Positions 62,422 through 64,000 of a stretch of DNA of 64,000 nt are shown one piece after another. Numbering within the stretch: position 1 is the stretch's first letter; every line of letters starts with the position of its first letter. The notes beneath the pieces were generated by a model. The model was not told the DNA's origin. It worked only from the letters and a program-made list of their open reading frames with translations, and ran no database searches. The stretch is from UA16 sp905478895 (lineage in GTDB: Bacteria; Bacteroidota; Bacteroidia; Flavobacteriales_D; Sanyastnellaceae), in NCBI GenBank assembly GCA_943788495.1, contig CALSQO010000002.1, positions 372,001 through 436,000 of the forward strand, written 5' to 3'. The translations under genes were made by a program, and so were the position numbers.

Positions 62422-62441
62422 TCAGGCCCGCGCAGGCCTGA
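62422..62441. terminator. Stable hairpin in the 272-base gap before the TonB receptor
   Basis: TCAGGCC (62422-62428) with loop CGCGCA pairs perfectly with GGCCTGA (62435-62441). The seven-base GC-rich stem lies 113 bases after the stop of the small basic-protein gene. There is no T-run on the minus strand, so it is only a possible terminator. The rest of the 62282-62553 gap shows nothing else recognisable. Confidence 0.3.
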
Positions 62442-62553
62442 TTTGCACAATTTTGCGCCTTTAACGGGTGTTTTTCGGTGCCTTGGAACCCGCTCAATGT
62501 CGGACTGTCTCTCGATGGGCCTTGACCTGAGGCAGGCCTTCGCAATGCAGCGA

Positions 62554-62886
62554 TTATCGGTACCGATTTGGCTTCCCGAAAATGCGCCGCCACCACGGAA
62601 TCGCGCGGCCTTGCGCTGCTCGTTTTCGCCTCCGGTCGTTTTGCCGCATGCGCTTGCGTGTGGCCTTGTCTTGCTTCTTGTAATGGCTTTCCTTGGCGTC
62701 CTTCCAGCCTGTGCGGAGCTCAGCTGTGCGCGCGGCCTCTTTTTCTTCGGCGCTTTGGATGCTCTCCTGCACGGTTTTCGGCGTTTGTCCGCCGCCTCCG
62801 TCGCGAGGGGGTCGCCGGCGCTGGGCGTCGGCGGTCGTGGCCAATGTGGTCAGGAGGAGGAGCAGGGAAATTTGTCGGAGGCTCAT
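62554..62886 (-). CDS. Small basic exported protein
   Basis: 110 residues. Signal peptide LLLLLTTLATTADAQ, then RRRPPRDGGGGQTPKTVQES, a helical stretch EEKEAARTAELRTGWKDAKESHYKKQDKATRKRMRQNDRRRKR and a short end IPWWRRIFGKPNRYR. The H-x2-Q-x3-TRKRMR motif is shared with small uncharacterised Flavobacteriales proteins, judged from memory. High positive charge suggests binding to nucleic acid or acidic polymer at the envelope; this is inference. It is separated from the TonB receptor by 272 bases. Confidence 0.6.
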   Translation of the reverse strand: MSLRQISLLLLLTTLATTADAQRRRPPRDGGGGQTPKTVQESIQSAEEKEAARTAELRTGWKDAKESHYKKQDKATRKRMRQNDRRRKRAAQGRAIPWWRRIFGKPNRYR

Positions 62887-62926
62887 TTTATGGTCGAGAG
62901 GAATTCAGGGGAGTTGAAGAGTATGT

Positions 62927-63793
62927 TTATTCGGCAGAATATTTAAAAAGGATTTTTGAAAAAATCTCTGCTCCAGTTCTGTTCAGATGATCGGCATCGT
63001 AAAAGCCGCTGTCCGGTAGTTCGAAATTAGAAAAGTCATGGTATTCTACATTTGGAAATTCCTCTGACAGATGCTTGCAAAATTGCTTGGTTAAAAGCCA
63101 CCCAGCATCTTTTTCTACAATGTCTAAATAAGCTTGATGAAAAGGAGTCGTAATGAGCTGCAATTCTTGGCCTTCTATTGCCAAAGCTTCCAATTTTAGC
63201 ATTAAACTCTTATCCATAGGGTTGTTCAAATGACGGCCGGCTGCGACAATGGCGGACGCCGTAAGTACTTCGGATGAATGTTCAGCTCCCCTTCGGCCGT
63301 TACCCGTATTCACCTCGTACTTGGGTTGGCCGATTTCATTAAATCCATTCCGCGCCATTGCAATTGATTTTTGACCGCCTTGTGCAAAAATGAAGAAATA
63401 GTCTTTGAATTTATTGGTAGTGAATTGACGAAAAACACGATGAAAATGAACATTTCTCCAAGACTCTTTTCGAAGCAGATTTGAAGTTCGGAACGTAAAG
63501 GGTGAGATGGTGAGGAAATTGGTTACCGAAGGACTTGTTTCAGTAACTAGAAAAGTACTCTCTTCGAGCGTTTGTGAGGGCCAAGCGAAATTGTAATGCG
63601 ATGAGCCATTCGCAACGATGCCACGAAATGCGTGTGAAGATCCTACGACGTGGGCGGAAAAGACGCCTTTTTCGAGTATCTCTTTTTTTCGAAAGTACAA
63701 ATTTCGTTCTTGTCCTGCGAAATATTCAATTATCAGGAAGAGCGACAAGAAGATAACTCCTGGGAAGGAGCACTTTAGGAGGAAATTTCGCAT
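62927..63793 (-). CDS. SGNH-like protein linked to polysaccharide acylation
   Basis: 288 residues. One N-terminal helix (GVIFLSLFLIIEYFAG) anchors a periplasmic domain. HVVGSSHAFRGI replaces the usual GDSL block I, and DADHLNRTGAEIFS near the end supplies the catalytic Asp-x-x-His of the SGNH fold. Proteins of this type, like AlgJ, AlgX or DltD, work with an MBOAT membrane acyltransferase; the upstream gene is one, overlapping by one base. The acyl group and target glycan are unknown. GC content is low (about 35% by hand at 63421-63480), unlike most of the window. Confidence 0.7.
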   Translation of the reverse strand: MRNFLLKCSFPGVIFLSLFLIIEYFAGQERNLYFRKKEILEKGVFSAHVVGSSHAFRGIVANGSSHYNFAWPSQTLEESTFLVTETSPSVTNFLTISPFTFRTSNLLRKESWRNVHFHRVFRQFTTNKFKDYFFIFAQGGQKSIAMARNGFNEIGQPKYEVNTGNGRRGAEHSSEVLTASAIVAAGRHLNNPMDKSLMLKLEALAIEGQELQLITTPFHQAYLDIVEKDAGWLLTKQFCKHLSEEFPNVEYHDFSNFELPDSGFYDADHLNRTGAEIFSKILFKYSAE

Positions 63794-64000
63794 TAGAAGG
63801 CGAAGTAAATAAATTCAGCATCGACCTGGTAGCATGCAATGCATGAGATAATGATTGAGGCATATGCTAGCCAACGCCAGAGCGCATTGGACCAATTCCG
63901 AAATATTGCTTTTTCGTTGCGCTCAGTCCAATCGAATAACAGGCAAACAACAACCCCCCCTAAGGCTCTTTTTGAGAACATGATGGATATGCCTTTTGTG
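63793..64000 (-). CDS. MBOAT-family acyltransferase, C-terminal end (truncated by window edge)
   Basis: The minus-strand frame is open from the right edge of the window to a TAA at 63793-63795, giving about the last 68 residues. They read TKGISIMFSKRALGGVVVCLLFDWTERNEKA, then NALWRWLAYASIIISCIACYQVDAEFIYFAF. The ending (W-R-W-x-Y, then FIYFxF) is the usual C-terminus of AlgI-like MBOAT acyltransferases. The catalytic His lies beyond the window. The stop overlaps the start of the SGNH-like gene by one base. Confidence 0.65.
   Translation of the reverse strand, partial: TKGISIMFSKRALGGVVVCLLFDWTERNEKAIFRNWSNALWRWLAYASIIISCIACYQVDAEFIYFAF

Noticed and set aside
1..64000. tRNA, rRNA or CRISPR loci
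   Set aside because: No cloverleaf-like GGTTCGA-type region with paired stems, no rRNA sequence and no regularly spaced repeats were recognised by eye; small RNA genes could be missed.

Overview
The window looks like chromosomal DNA from a member of the Bacteroidota, most likely the Flavobacteriales, with a roughly balanced GC content. Four things point there: an exosortase of the XrtF type with its partner membrane protein; a PorV/PorQ-type barrel operon with a SusC-like TonB receptor; cytochrome oxidase assembly genes in the order ctaB, coxIII, coxIII, coxIV, SCO, DUF420; and TAnnTTTG -7 promoter elements with little sign of Shine-Dalgarno sequences. No plasmid, phage, CRISPR, rRNA or tRNA signature was seen. 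The gene content is mostly core metabolism plus envelope functions.

Layout. 1-3,044 (minus): a truncated PKD-type secreted protein, a YkgJ cysteine-cluster protein, and a MauG/MbnH-like dihaem peroxidase with its MbnP-like partner. 3,121-17,823 (plus): a RecB-like helicase-nuclease, a 1,412-residue exported protein (copy A), a three-gene RND efflux operon and a GT4 glycosyltransferase. 17,826-22,008: gmd and an MsbA-like ABC exporter (minus), rpmH with promoter and terminator (plus), and a phosphopantetheinyl transferase (minus). 22,097-24,572 (plus): ahcY, xrtF and its partner. 24,600-34,648 (minus): twelve closely spaced genes for oxidase assembly (ctaB to DUF420), an efflux adaptor/TolC pair, tsaB and a Rieske-like lipoprotein. 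34,710-43,136 (minus): envelope polysaccharide genes (Wzi/RemB-like barrel, WecA-like transferase, a frameshifted barrel gene, fcl, GT2, flippase-like protein) with one oligopeptide-type ABC permease. 43,177-53,053: ruvC, ddl, purK, mscS, a TIGR02206 protein, and a thyA-folA-hupE-yidD run ending in a His-rich lipoprotein and a BNR-repeat protein; then HIT and greA. 53,222-62,281 (minus): TonB receptor, 1,396-residue exported protein (copy B) and PorV/PorQ-like barrel in one operon. 62,554-64,000: a small basic secreted protein, then an AT-rich SGNH/MBOAT acyl-transfer pair cut by the window edge.

The most striking observation is that copies A and B, about 43.6 kb apart and in opposite orientation, share a 2,007-bp 3' half (8728-10734 and 54286-56292) with only three base differences found, all silent. 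Their 5' halves are clearly diverged, at roughly 70-75% amino-acid identity by eye. This indicates recent gene conversion or recombination and creates a long inverted repeat able to support inversion of the intervening segment without breaking either gene. Other points of interest are the exosortase-F module, the MbnP/MbnH pair, a tandem SCO protein with one degenerate domain, a Rieske-like protein with missing ligands, a probable double frameshift in a barrel gene, and -7 elements that abut start codons and suggest leaderless transcripts.
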